Shown here piece by piece: positions 7,132-14,944 of a DNA stretch of 64,000 bases. Origin of the DNA: an uncultured Porphyromonadaceae bacterium. GTDB lineage: Bacteria > Bacteroidota > Bacteroidia > Bacteroidales > Muribaculaceae. The stretch spans positions 124,001 through 188,000 of the forward strand of contig CANPGB010000001.1 of NCBI GenBank assembly GCA_947573485.1, given 5' to 3'. The notes under the pieces were generated by a model, which ran no database searches, had not been told where the DNA came from, and worked only from the letters and a program-made list of their open reading frames with translations. Position numbers and translations under genes: made by a program. Position 1 is the first letter of the stretch. Each line of letters starts with the position of its first letter.

Positions 7132-9761
7132 TATTCGTCAGCAGCTTTAAGCATGGCTTCGAGAGCCACTTTTATGCCGTCGGCGTCTTTACCGCCGGCC
7201 TGTGCGAAACCGGGCTGGCCGCCGCCGCCGCCTTTGATGTTCTTGGCAGCCTCACGCACAATCTGCGAGGCATTGAGGCCGCGCTTGGTAACGTCGTCGG
7301 TGAGCATCACCGTGAGAAGGGGCTTGCGGGCCGTGTCGGTGGTAGCGGCAATGAACGCGGTGTTCTCGGGCGAGAGGGTGCGGATATTGAAGGCTATGGA
7401 TTTCACCATGTCGGGGATGTTGGGGCCTGCGAGAACCACAAGCTTGATGCCCGAAGCGGTGGTGCGTGCTTTATCGAGAAGCTCCCGGGCGCTGTTGGCA
7501 ACGCGCTCCTTGAGGTATTCCTCGGCCTGCTGGCGGAGTTCGGCGTTCTCTTCGATAGACTTGCGGATAGCGCCTATGAGGTCGGGGGCGTTGTTGAAGA
7601 AGCCTGCAATATCTTTCACCTTGCTCTCTATGCCATCGAGGAGCTCTTCGACAGCGGGGCCGGTGATAGCCTCGATACGGCGTATGCCTGCGGCGATGCT
7701 CGACTCCGAGAGGATGCGTATCATGCCTATATTGCCGGTGTTGGCTACGTGTGTACCGCCGCAGAGCTCAACAGAATCGCCATAGCGGATAACACGCACT
7801 TCGTCGCCGTATTTCTCGCCGAAGAGAGCCATGGCGCCCATTTCGCGGGCTTCGGCAATAGGCACACAGCGCTTTTCGTCGCGGGCCATAGCCTGACGCA
7901 CGCGCTTGTTGGCAAGGTGCTCTACGGCCTTGAGCTCTTCGGGAGTGACTTTCTGGAAGTGCGAGAAGTCGAAACGGAGGAAGTCGGGCGATACAAATGA
8001 GCCTTTCTGCTCAACATGTGTGCCGAGCACCTCGCGGAGAGCCTGGTGGAGGAGGTGAGTGGCCGAGTGGTTGCGTGAGATAGCCTCGCGGTTCTCGACG
8101 TCGATAGCAGCGGTGAAGGTAGCGTTAAGGTTGGCGGGGAGCTCTTTCACGAGGTGTACGCCCACACCGTTCTCGCGCTTGGTGTCGAATATCTCGGTAA
8201 CGGCACCGGTGGCATTGTCGGTGAGAGTGCCGCGGTCGCCCACCTGACCGCCCATTTCGGCGTAGAAAGGTGTGGCAGAGAGTATTATCTGATAGTACTC
8301 GCGGTTTTTCTGTTTTACATGGCGGTAGCGGAGTATGCGTGCTTCGGCAGTGGTGCTGTCGTAGCCCACAAATTCCTGCTCGCCGTCGTTTACAATCACC
8401 CAGTCGGCAGCTTCGACAGCGGCAGCCGAGCGGGCGCGCTCTTTCTGCGCTGCCATTTCGGCGTTGAAGCCCTCGATGTCGGCGGTCATGCTGTAGTCCT
8501 TGAGGATGAGCTCAGTAAGGTCGAGAGGGAAGCCGTAGGTGTCGTAGAGGGTAAATGCCTGCTTGCCCGAGATTTCGTTCTTGCCCTCGGCTTTGGCTGC
8601 TTTTACGGCGTCGTCGAGGAGGCGGATACCGTTCTCGAGTGTGCGGAGGAAGGCATCTTCCTCTTCTTTAATCACACGCATTATGAGGTCGCGGTTGGCG
8701 CCGAGCTCGGGGTATGCGTCGCCCATGTTCTCGATGAGGGTATCGACGAGGCGGTACATGAAGGCCTGCTTCTGCTCAAGGAATGTATAGGCGTAGCGCA
8801 CGGCGCGGCGCAGGATACGGCGGATAACGTAGCCGGCCTTGGCGTTGGAGGGCAGCTGGTTGTCGGCGATAGAGAAGGCTATTGTGCGCACGTGGTCGGC
8901 GATAACACGCATTGCCACATCGACGTTGTGGTCTTTGCCGTATTCCTTGCCCGAGAGCGACGCAATCTTGCCGATGAGAGGAGTGAATACGTCGGTGTCG
9001 TAGTTCGAGGTCTTGCCCTGGAGAGCCATGCAGAGGCGCTCGAAGCCCATGCCGGTGTCGATAACCTTGGCGGGGAGGGGCTCGAGCGAGCCGTCGGCCT
9101 TGCGGTTATACTGCATGAACACGAGGTTCCATATTTCGATTACCTGGGGATGATCGTGGTTTACGAGCGATGCACCGGGTACGGCAGCACGCTCTTCATC
9201 GGAGCGGAGGTCGATGTGAATCTCCGAGCAAGGGCCGCAGGGGCCGGTATCGCCCATCTCCCAGAAGTTATCGTGTTTGTTGCCGTTGAGGATATGGTCG
9301 GCAGGGAGGTGTTTGCCCCATATTTCGGCGGCTTCGTTGTCACGCTCGAGGTTCTCGTCGGGAGCACCTTCGAAGACGGTAGCGTAGAGGCGTTCGGGGT
9401 TGAGGCCGAGCACACCAACGAGGTATTCCCATGCCATGTCGATAGCCTCGGCCTTGAAGTAGTCGCCGAACGACCAGTTGCCGAGCATCTCGAACATGGT
9501 GTGGTGGTATGTGTCAAGGCCTACTTCCTCGAGGTCGTTGTGCTTGCCGCTTACGCGGAGGCACTTCTGCGAGTCGGCCACGCGACGATATTTCGGGGTG
9601 GCTGTGCCGAGAATAATATCCTTGAACTGGTTCATGCCGGCATTGGTAAACATGAGCGTGGGGTCATCTTTGATTACCATAGGAGCCGACGGCACTATGT
9701 GGTGGTTTTTCGATTCAAAAAAGTCTTTGAACGATTGGCGTATTTCCTTTGCGGTGAGCAT
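7131..9761 (-). CDS. alaS: Alanine--tRNA ligase
   Basis: 876 residues, full length. The class II catalytic domain is N-terminal ([35 protein letters not shown]). The editing domain has its zinc and deacylation ligands HSATH (His565, His569) and CGGTH (Cys667, His671). The C-terminal C-Ala/DHHA1 domain ends with the [14 protein letters not shown] block. It charges tRNA-Ala and clears Ser- and Gly-tRNA-Ala. It is the first gene of an alaS-DUF3822-rsmD operon, with a consensus promoter at 9831-9862. Confidence 0.98.
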   Translation of the reverse strand: MLTAKEIRQSFKDFFESKNHHIVPSAPMVIKDDPTLMFTNAGMNQFKDIILGTATPKYRRVADSQKCLRVSGKHNDLEEVGLDTYHHTMFEMLGNWSFGDYFKAEAIDMAWEYLVGVLGLNPERLYATVFEGAPDENLERDNEAAEIWGKHLPADHILNGNKHDNFWEMGDTGPCGPCSEIHIDLRSDEERAAVPGASLVNHDHPQVIEIWNLVFMQYNRKADGSLEPLPAKVIDTGMGFERLCMALQGKTSNYDTDVFTPLIGKIASLSGKEYGKDHNVDVAMRVIADHVRTIAFSIADNQLPSNAKAGYVIRRILRRAVRYAYTFLEQKQAFMYRLVDTLIENMGDAYPELGANRDLIMRVIKEEEDAFLRTLENGIRLLDDAVKAAKAEGKNEISGKQAFTLYDTYGFPLDLTELILKDYSMTADIEGFNAEMAAQKERARSAAAVEAADWVIVNDGEQEFVGYDSTTAEARILRYRHVKQKNREYYQIILSATPFYAEMGGQVGDRGTLTDNATGAVTEIFDTKRENGVGVHLVKELPANLNATFTAAIDVENREAISRNHSATHLLHQALREVLGTHVEQKGSFVSPDFLRFDFSHFQKVTPEELKAVEHLANKRVRQAMARDEKRCVPIAEAREMGAMALFGEKYGDEVRVIRYGDSVELCGGTHVANTGNIGMIRILSESSIAAGIRRIEAITGPAVEELLDGIESKVKDIAGFFNNAPDLIGAIRKSIEENAELRQQAEEYLKERVANSARELLDKARTTASGIKLVVLAGPNIPDMVKSIAFNIRTLSPENTAFIAATTDTARKPLLTVMLTDDVTKRGLNASQIVREAAKNIKGGGGGQPGFAQAGGKDADGIKVALEAMLKAADE

Positions 9762-9810
9762 TGTATATGAGTTTTCGATTTTTTAAGCCGGGAAATTGGC
9801 GCAAAATTGC

Positions 9811-9818
9811 TATCTTTG
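9811..9818 (+). promoter_or_regulatory. -7 box for the M23 peptidase/merR transcript
   Basis: TATCTTTG matches the Bacteroidetes -7 element exactly and lies 48 bp before the M23 start codon. No good -33 TTTG is seen 19-21 bp upstream. Confidence 0.5.
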
Positions 9819-9830
9819 CGCTTCAAGGTG

Positions 9831-9862
9831 CAAAATTACTCTTAATTCCGCACTTGTGCAAA
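9831..9862 (-). promoter_or_regulatory. alaS promoter
   Basis: On the minus strand TTTG (9862 to 9859), a 20-bp spacer and TAATTTTG (9838 to 9831) match the consensus fully. The promoter lies inside the 5' untranslated region of the divergent M23 gene, so the two promoters overlap back to back. Confidence 0.8.
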
Positions 9863-9866
9863 TAAG

Positions 9867-10838
9867 ATGAGTCAGAAAGTATTCTACCGGTATAATGCAG
9901 CCAGCGAGCAGTACGAGCGCGTTTTCCCAGACAGACGCCGCCGTATAGCCGCTGCCGTGCGCCCCTATCTCACGGCGGTGCTCGTGGTGGGAGCACTGGC
10001 CCTGGCGCTGTACTACATGGTGGAGTCGCCCCGCGAGCGCATGCTCAGGCGCTCAAACGAACGCCTGCAGCAACGCCTTGAGCTGCTCAACCGCCGTGCC
10101 GACGGCGCCCTGGCGGTAATGGAGGATATTGCCGAGCGTGATAATAATTTCTACCGCGTGATGATGCAGGCCGAGCCTCTCTCGCCCGCACGCCGCTATG
10201 CAGGCCTGGAGCGACAGCGCAATTTCGACCGCCTCGACTCGCTGGCCGACAACGAGTTGCTATTCAACGTGACCTCGAAGCTCGACCGCCTCGACCAGAT
10301 GCTCGTGACGCAGGTAAAGTCGTTTGATTTCCTTGCAGCCGAGGCCGCGGGGCAGAAAGAGCGCACGGCGCATATCCCTGCCATACAGCCCGTTCCCGAG
10401 AAATTCCTCCGCACCATGGCCTCGGGCTACGGCGCGCGTCGCGACCCCGTGTACGGCACAATGAAATTCCACGAGGGCATGGACTTCTCAGCCCCCATCG
10501 GCACCCCCGTCTACGCCACTGCCGACGGCACAGTTACACACTCGAAATGGCACTCGGGCTACGGTAACCTCATAGAGATAAACCACGGCTACAACTACAC
10601 CACACGCTACGCCCACCTCTCCAAGCTCATAGCGCGCGAGGGGCAGGCCGTACACCGCGGTGACCTCATAGGCCTTGTGGGCAACACGGGTAAGTCGACC
10701 GGCCCGCACCTGCACTACGAGGTGCGCTACCGCGGGGCGCCACAGAACCCCGTGAACTACTATTACTACGACCTCACGCCCGAGGAGTATGACCAGATAA
10801 TAAGCCTGGCCGAAAATGCCGGACACGTAATGGACTGA
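9867..10838 (+). CDS. M23 family (LytM-type) peptidoglycan endopeptidase
   Basis: 323 residues: a short cytoplasmic N-terminus, one membrane anchor (about 31-52), a coiled-coil stalk (about 55-90) and a C-terminal peptidase M23 domain. Zinc ligands are complete: His202 and Asp206 in FHEGMD, and the HLH pair (281-283). The domain should cleave peptide cross-links in the periplasm, or activate an amidase. The gene is followed one base later by a MerR regulator and the two probably share a transcript. This pairing is common in Bacteroidales (from memory, not checked). Confidence 0.93.
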   Translation: MSQKVFYRYNAASEQYERVFPDRRRRIAAAVRPYLTAVLVVGALALALYYMVESPRERMLRRSNERLQQRLELLNRRADGALAVMEDIAERDNNFYRVMMQAEPLSPARRYAGLERQRNFDRLDSLADNELLFNVTSKLDRLDQMLVTQVKSFDFLAAEAAGQKERTAHIPAIQPVPEKFLRTMASGYGARRDPVYGTMKFHEGMDFSAPIGTPVYATADGTVTHSKWHSGYGNLIEINHGYNYTTRYAHLSKLIAREGQAVHRGDLIGLVGNTGKSTGPHLHYEVRYRGAPQNPVNYYYYDLTPEEYDQIISLAENAGHVMD

Positions 10839-10839
10839 T

Positions 10840-11187
10840 ATGCAAGAGCAGGAACTTACCAAGAAATACTACCGCATTGGCGATGTGGCCGCTATCACGG
10901 GGCTGCCGCAGTCTACTATCCGCTTCTGGGAGAAGGAGTTCACAGAGCTGCGCCCTAAGCGAAATTCGGGAGGCACACGCTACTACACCCCCTCCGACAT
11001 CGAGCAGCTCAACATCATCAAGTTCCTTATCAAAGACAAGGGTCTGACCCTCGACGGCGCCCGTGAGCACCTGCGCCGCAACCGCCGCGACCTCGACCGC
11101 AAACACCTCGTGGTGCAACGCCTCCGCACCATAAGACGGGCGCTGACCGAGATGCTCGAAGCTCTCGACCAGCGCCAACGCAAGTGA
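10840..11187 (+). CDS. MerR family transcriptional regulator
   Basis: 115 residues. The N-terminal winged helix YYRIGDVAAITGLPQSTIRFWEKEF and the wing block GGTRYYTPSDIEQL are standard MerR features. A short dimerisation helix follows. There is no cysteine-rich effector domain, so it is not a metal sensor of the MerR/CueR type. It is cotranscribed with the M23 peptidase. Its targets are unknown. Confidence 0.88.
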   Translation: MQEQELTKKYYRIGDVAAITGLPQSTIRFWEKEFTELRPKRNSGGTRYYTPSDIEQLNIIKFLIKDKGLTLDGAREHLRRNRRDLDRKHLVVQRLRTIRRALTEMLEALDQRQRK

Positions 11188-11329
11188 GTTAGGAGTTAGG
11201 AGTTAGGGGTTAGGGGTTGCGCTGAGGTTTGGTGTGAAAGATGAGGAGTTGGAGGTGTAGAGTGAGGGGTTATTATTCACTCCTAACCCCTAACCCCTAA
11301 CCCCTAACAAAAAACTCCTAACCCCTAAC
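11188..11329. repeat. Inverted arrays of 7-bp GTTAGGG/GTTAGGA repeats
   Basis: Directly after the merR stop codon lie four tandem heptamers (GTTAGGA twice, GTTAGGG twice; 11188-11215). About 65 bp later the reverse complement appears as CTCCTAA then three CCCCTAA units (11280-11308) and, after AAAAAA, one CTCCTAA and one CCCCTAA (11315-11329). Between them is a degenerate G-rich stretch. The arms can form a long imperfect hairpin between two convergent genes, so a bidirectional terminator is plausible. The minus strand carries four GGGG runs separated by TTA-rich loops and could form a G-quadruplex. Confidence 0.85.
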
Positions 11330-11331
11330 TA

Positions 11332-12204
11332 TCATGCCTCAGGAACGAAGGTATATGAACCTTCGGCCTCTACCTCGAAGCTGCCCGACATGGTCACGGG
11401 GTTGCAGTTGAATTCAAGTTCAAAATCGTCGGCAAAATCGAGCTCGCCGCTGAGGTCGGTAATGGGGAAGGCCGCGAAGGGGTCGTTGCCGATTTTAGGA
11501 GTGATAGCGTCGATGCTCCAGCGTGCCTTGGTGCCTGCGAAAGTGAAGGGGATATTTTCGAGCACGATGTCGAAGGCAGGCATGCCCGAAGCAAAGTTAG
11601 AGTTGCGCATGGTGATTTTGAGGCGACCGGTCTCGACGTTGAAATCGAGCTCATACACGGTCTGAACGCTCTTATACTCAGAGTTATCGGCAGTTGACTT
11701 CGATACCGTTGTGGCAAACATTGTCTGCGACGCGTACGACGACATCACATTGAAGCGGTTGTTTATAGTATATGAAAATACTATACCGGGGATATACTTA
11801 TCGTTGGCAACGCGGTTTATAAGACGCATCTCGAAAGAACTGAACAGAGGCACATTGGCGAAGCCCGACATCTCGGGAGTGAGATTGCGGCCTTTGGCTA
11901 CAATTATGGCGCCTTTTTCAATGGTCCAGGGTATATCTTTAATGGATATTGTGGGGTAAGCTGTGCCGTCGGGGGTGCGGAGGCCCGAGATAACGACATC
12001 GGCGGTGAGGTCGGTGTAGTTGAGGCGCAGCTGGTAGCCCACGCCGGTGTAAGTGGCCGAGGCCATTTGACTGATGTCTACCACATTGGCAAAGAGTGCC
12101 GGGAAGGCCTGCTCGGTAATTGTCTTGCCCGAGTCACTTGTCGATGTGCAACCGGCGCTAATCAGGAATATGATGCCTGCAAGGAGTGCTAATACTTTTT
12201 TCAT
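11332..12204 (-). CDS. Unrecognised secreted lipoprotein
   Basis: 290 residues from the ATG at 12204 (MKKVLALLAGIIFLISAGCTS), chosen over a start 12 codons upstream because it gives a clean lipoprotein signal peptide with Cys in ISAGC. The mature part is rich in beta-strand-like segments and has two similar halves (LRLNYTDLTADVVISGL and FDIVLENIPFTF). It may be one of the many Bacteroides lipocalin- or calycin-like surface lipoproteins, but I do not recognise a specific family. It is a single gene with its own -7 box. Confidence 0.75.
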   Translation of the reverse strand: MKKVLALLAGIIFLISAGCTSTSDSGKTITEQAFPALFANVVDISQMASATYTGVGYQLRLNYTDLTADVVISGLRTPDGTAYPTISIKDIPWTIEKGAIIVAKGRNLTPEMSGFANVPLFSSFEMRLINRVANDKYIPGIVFSYTINNRFNVMSSYASQTMFATTVSKSTADNSEYKSVQTVYELDFNVETGRLKITMRNSNFASGMPAFDIVLENIPFTFAGTKARWSIDAITPKIGNDPFAAFPITDLSGELDFADDFELEFNCNPVTMSGSFEVEAEGSYTFVPEA

Positions 12205-12237
12205 TGTAGTGAGAGCTTGAATAGATATATTTCGGTA

Positions 12238-12245
12238 CAAAATTA
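12238..12245 (-). promoter_or_regulatory. -7 box for the lipoprotein gene
   Basis: TAATTTTG on the minus strand, 33 bp upstream of the ATG at 12204. A weak -33-like TTGC lies 19 bp further upstream. Confidence 0.5.
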
Positions 12246-12336
12246 CACATTTAATGCCAAACGTGCAATAGGGCCCGGAGCGGTGCGAACTTCAGGCCTG
12301 AAAATCAGCACTTATAGCGCATGTTTTAAACAATTA

Positions 12337-12368
12337 TTTGCACAGCTCAATATTTATTATTAATTTTG
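12337..12368 (+). promoter_or_regulatory. Orphan plus-strand promoter
   Basis: TTTG (12337-12340), exactly 20 bp, then TAATTTTG (12361-12368): a perfect match to the Bacteroidetes promoter consensus. No plus-strand protein gene follows; an intrinsic terminator lies about 66 bp downstream. Confidence 0.8.
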
Positions 12369-12374
12369 CCTGCG

Positions 12375-12464
12375 AAAGTGTGATATACATGCAGTTAAAT
12401 GCAACATGTTTTTTATAGATTGTAGATTATCAGAGGGCTCTGTCGCGAGATACAGCCCTTTTTT
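12375..12464 (+). ncRNA. Candidate small RNA of about 90 nt
   Basis: The consensus promoter at 12337-12368 predicts initiation near 12375. The transcript would contain a first hairpin (ACATG...CATGT, 12387-12411) followed by U-rich sequence, and would end in an intrinsic terminator. The terminator stem is AGGG + CTGT pairing with ACAG + CCCT (12434-12459), with a 2-nt bulge and an 8-nt loop, then six T (12459-12464). No open reading frame worth calling lies inside. Both flanking genes are on the other strand, so neither explains the promoter or terminator. I do not recognise it as 6S, tmRNA, SRP or a known riboswitch. Confidence 0.6.
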
Positions 12465-12467
12465 ATT

Positions 12468-13022
12468 TCACAGACTTTCCCAGAATTTATCTTCGACACC
12501 GTTACAGTGATTTATGGCGCGCGAAAGCACGAACAGATAGTCGCTCAGGCGATTCACGTAGCGGCATAACGCGGGGTCAACGGCCACACCCTGTGCCGCG
12601 AGGCTTGCTATGCGGCGCTCGGCACGGCGCACCACAGTGCGCGCGATATTGGCTCTGGCAGCATCGGGGTGACCGCCTGGGAGCACAAAGCGGTTGTGGC
12701 GGGGCAGGGTAGAGTCGAGCTCGTCGATGTCGGCTTCAAGGGCAGCCACGGCGCTGTCGGGGAAAGGCGCGGGCTGCCACTTCGACTCTGCCTCGGTGGC
12801 GAGGGCGCAGCCGATGTCGAACATGCGGTTCATGGCTGCGGTGAGGGTGGCGTGCGCCTGCGCAGGGATATGCTGCGAGGCTTCGAGCAGGCCGAGCCAC
12901 GAGTTGGCTTCGTCGATAGTACCATAGGCTTCGAGGCGCGCGCAATCTTTGGCTACGCGCGTGCCTCCCACGAGCGATGTTGTACCGGCGTCGCCGGTGC
13001 GGGTATATACGTTGCTTTTCAT
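12468..13022 (-). CDS. Cob(I)yrinic acid a,c-diamide adenosyltransferase (PduO type)
   Basis: A 184-residue cytoplasmic enzyme that transfers the adenosyl group of ATP to cob(I)alamin or a corrinoid. Family signatures are VYTRTGDAGTTSLVGG at the N-terminus (ATP binding), EAYGTIDEANSWLG, ARTVVRRAERR and the C-terminal YVNRLSDYLFVLSRAIN. Length is normal for PduO-type enzymes. No other cobamide gene is nearby, so it may serve corrinoid salvage. The short gap to the AT-rich nuclease gene upstream (31 bp) would allow read-through from that module. Confidence 0.93.
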   Translation of the reverse strand: MKSNVYTRTGDAGTTSLVGGTRVAKDCARLEAYGTIDEANSWLGLLEASQHIPAQAHATLTAAMNRMFDIGCALATEAESKWQPAPFPDSAVAALEADIDELDSTLPRHNRFVLPGGHPDAARANIARTVVRRAERRIASLAAQGVAVDPALCRYVNRLSDYLFVLSRAINHCNGVEDKFWESL

Positions 13023-13053
13023 TATATGTTATGGTCTTATGGCAAGAGACATC

Positions 13054-13530
13054 TCATGCCACCAAATCAGGGCTTCCCGACGAAACTTGTTTAAGAGAGC
13101 ATCTGTGCTTTTCTTTAAAAGTTCTTTTGGCGGCCTCAAATTTAGGGTTGGATTTGCTTGCAGGGAACGACTTGGCTACAATGCGGGCATGACGTTCGTT
13201 GATGCTATTATGCTTCAATTTTTTATTAGACATGCTGGCATCCAATTGCTTTAGCGCATGCTCGACATCGGTTCCTTTAAGCTCTATAAAAATAGCTTTC
13301 CAATTGTTGTTCTGTGGATTTTCTTCCTGTTTAGCAAGAACAAGATAATCGCACTTATTACCCTCCGATATAATATGGCCATCCACTTGATATGCCACGC
13401 ATGTGCGACGGGCTCCAAACTTGAGGCGATATTCAGTGCGCTGCTCCTTCAAAGAAAGATTTTCACGGAGGCCCAATGGGAGTCGGGGTGCAAAGTCGTT
13501 GATAAGAACAGAATGTAGAGATTCAGCCAT
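13054..13530 (-). CDS. Small PD-(D/E)XK nuclease-like protein
   Basis: 158 residues, not recognised as a named family. The middle has the layout of a restriction-endonuclease fold: an acidic residue in an N-terminal helix (RTEY, Glu33), Asp61 in KCDYLVL, then a hydrophobic strand ending AIFIELKG with Glu83-x-Lys85, and a following helix (EHALKQL). That D...ExK arrangement is the PD-(D/E)XK catalytic core. The C-terminus is Lys/Arg-rich. The gene starts 3 bp after the ATPase stop codon, so both are on one transcript. GC is about 40%, against about 60% in neighbours. Nuclease activity is inferred from the motif only. Confidence 0.65.
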   Translation of the reverse strand: MAESLHSVLINDFAPRLPLGLRENLSLKEQRTEYRLKFGARRTCVAYQVDGHIISEGNKCDYLVLAKQEENPQNNNWKAIFIELKGTDVEHALKQLDASMSNKKLKHNSINERHARIVAKSFPASKSNPKFEAAKRTFKEKHRCSLKQVSSGSPDLVA

Positions 13531-13533
13531 AAG

Positions 13534-14757
13534 TTACTGACAAATAATATCATTAAGTTTATCTATTCTATCTTCGACAAGTTCCGATACACCGTCAATA
13601 TAGGTGCCATTGACCATGTAGATATCAGAGTCAATAGCATTTTCAACGGTTCCGTTCTCTGTAATATAGTAAGCGCCTATACTTCCTTTAGGCAATATAT
13701 ATTTTTCAGAGATGACATCAATGGTTTCAGCTTCATTGATTTCATAAGCTTCAGAGGCAGCCATCAGCACATTCAATGCCGAAAGTATATATGGGCTGTG
13801 TGTGGCGATAGAAATCATACTATGCCCCTCTTCTGATTTTTCGTTTGCCTGTTTAATAGCGGCAACCATATGATATAAAAGCTGCGCCTGAGATTCCGGA
13901 AAAAGATTCTGCTCCGGCTCTTCTATAAAGAATACCGCACCCTTATAGGTCAATAAGTTCTTTGCGACTCTGCTTTCAATAGAATCTTTATTAAAAGCGG
14001 AGTCTTCCTGTAAGAGGTCTGCCACTATATTCATCAAGTCGGTTTTGCTCAGATTTGCTTTAGAACCAACCATTTGAACAAGAGAGTTCACCATAACCTC
14101 CAACGGCAGAGCCGATTGCACTCCGCTTGAAGCATAAAATGGCGAAAATTCCTTTTGTTTATCAATCATACGCAAGACCTCGCCTTTATTTTTGTCGTAA
14201 AAATATTCAAGTTGAGGTGTTACAACTAATTGTAAGGCGTTTTCGCGTGTATATGTTTCTCTTATTTCATCCCACTCGAAGATGAAATTAAACAGAACAT
14301 CGAAATCCTTTGGTCTATACCACGATTCGATATTCTTAATTGCTGAAATTAAGTTGCGCTCAGAAGGTATGAAACTGAGTTTTGCATTATATGGTGCAGC
14401 CCCGGGAATTGGCTCAATCTTAGCGTTAGACTTCAATCCGCCTTTGAACTCAATACAGTAAGCATCGCCAATATATTTAATCTCACTCTCTTGATTAAAA
14501 AACTTCGAATCGAACCTATAAAATTTAATCAGTTCCTGTATGAAACGGTAGTGATGTGTATAAGCATACTTTACCCCTCTCCCATTTCTTTGCTTGCCGA
14601 TACAGAGAAGTTTCTCAATCCACCTGCAATGGCTCAATATTTTCAGCAGGGTACTTTTTCCGGTACTCTGCTTGCCAATGAATAAGTTGACGGTCTTTAA
14701 GTTTACAACTCCTGTATCCTTAAGGGGACCAATATTTTTGACGTGTATTGAGGCCAT
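13534..14757 (-). CDS. AAA/ABC-type ATPase (AAA_15/OLD-like), candidate defence protein
   Basis: 407 residues from MASIHVKNIGPL (14757), preferred to a start 8 codons upstream because this is the usual N-terminus of the group. It has Walker A GKQSTGKST (28-36), a signature-like ASSGVQSALPL (209-219), Walker B VFFIEEPE with Glu279/Glu280, and the switch histidine THSPYIL (His320). This is the RecF/SMC-like ATPase head of OLD, PARIS AriA and Gabija-type proteins. The C-terminus is short and lacks a recognisable TOPRIM domain. The nuclease activity is presumably supplied by the downstream small protein. GC of about 40% points to horizontal acquisition. Confidence 0.85.
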   Translation of the reverse strand: MASIHVKNIGPLKDTGVVNLKTVNLFIGKQSTGKSTLLKILSHCRWIEKLLCIGKQRNGRGVKYAYTHHYRFIQELIKFYRFDSKFFNQESEIKYIGDAYCIEFKGGLKSNAKIEPIPGAAPYNAKLSFIPSERNLISAIKNIESWYRPKDFDVLFNFIFEWDEIRETYTRENALQLVVTPQLEYFYDKNKGEVLRMIDKQKEFSPFYASSGVQSALPLEVMVNSLVQMVGSKANLSKTDLMNIVADLLQEDSAFNKDSIESRVAKNLLTYKGAVFFIEEPEQNLFPESQAQLLYHMVAAIKQANEKSEEGHSMISIATHSPYILSALNVLMAASEAYEINEAETIDVISEKYILPKGSIGAYYITENGTVENAIDSDIYMVNGTYIDGVSELVEDRIDKLNDIICQ

Positions 14758-14778
14758 AAAATATAAAACTTGTTTCGG

Positions 14779-14786
14779 CAAAGTTA
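14779..14786 (-). promoter_or_regulatory. -7 box before the ATPase-nuclease module
   Basis: TAACTTTG on the minus strand, 22 bp before the ATPase start codon, with no clear -33 box. A second possible promoter lies at 14882-14913 (CTTG, 20 bp, TATTTTTG) and would give a leader of about 118 nt. The sequence does not decide between them. Confidence 0.4.
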
Positions 14787-14892
14787 CTCAAAAAATTCAA
14801 ATACTCACTCATCTTCCGATAGCAAAACCGAGATTCACAAGCGAGCCGTATATAATTGAGAAAAGCAATGGGCTTTTGGCGCAAAAATAAGC

Positions 14893-14926
14893 AAAAAAAG
14901 CGCGCCGACCAAGAGGTGGCGCGCTT
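14893..14926 (-). terminator. Intrinsic terminator after the receptor/lipoprotein operon
   Basis: On the minus strand AAGCGCGCC pairs with GGCGCGCTT across an 11-nt loop, followed by a run of seven T. It lies 18 bp after the lipoprotein stop codon. Confidence 0.88.
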
Positions 14927-14944
14927 GATTATAGCTTGTTAAGA

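Noticed and set aside
8154-9770. Long open frame (538 codons) on the plus strand opposite alaS
   Set aside because: It mirrors alaS codons in GC-rich sequence; alaS is a certain gene with all its motifs, and the antisense product has no domain or sensible composition.
11280-11329. CCCCTAA repeats as a CRISPR array or a telomere
   Set aside because: Units are only 7 bp with no spacers, so it is not a CRISPR array. The site is internal to the chromosome between genes, so a telomere is excluded.
12434-12464. Hairpin as the terminator of the adenosyltransferase gene on the minus strand
   Set aside because: On that strand the T-run precedes the hairpin (as A) and no T-run follows it, so it can only work for plus-strand transcription.
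12246-12467. Cobalamin riboswitch near the adenosyltransferase gene
   Set aside because: This stretch is downstream of that gene, is too short and lacks the B12-box; nothing upstream of 13022 resembles one either.
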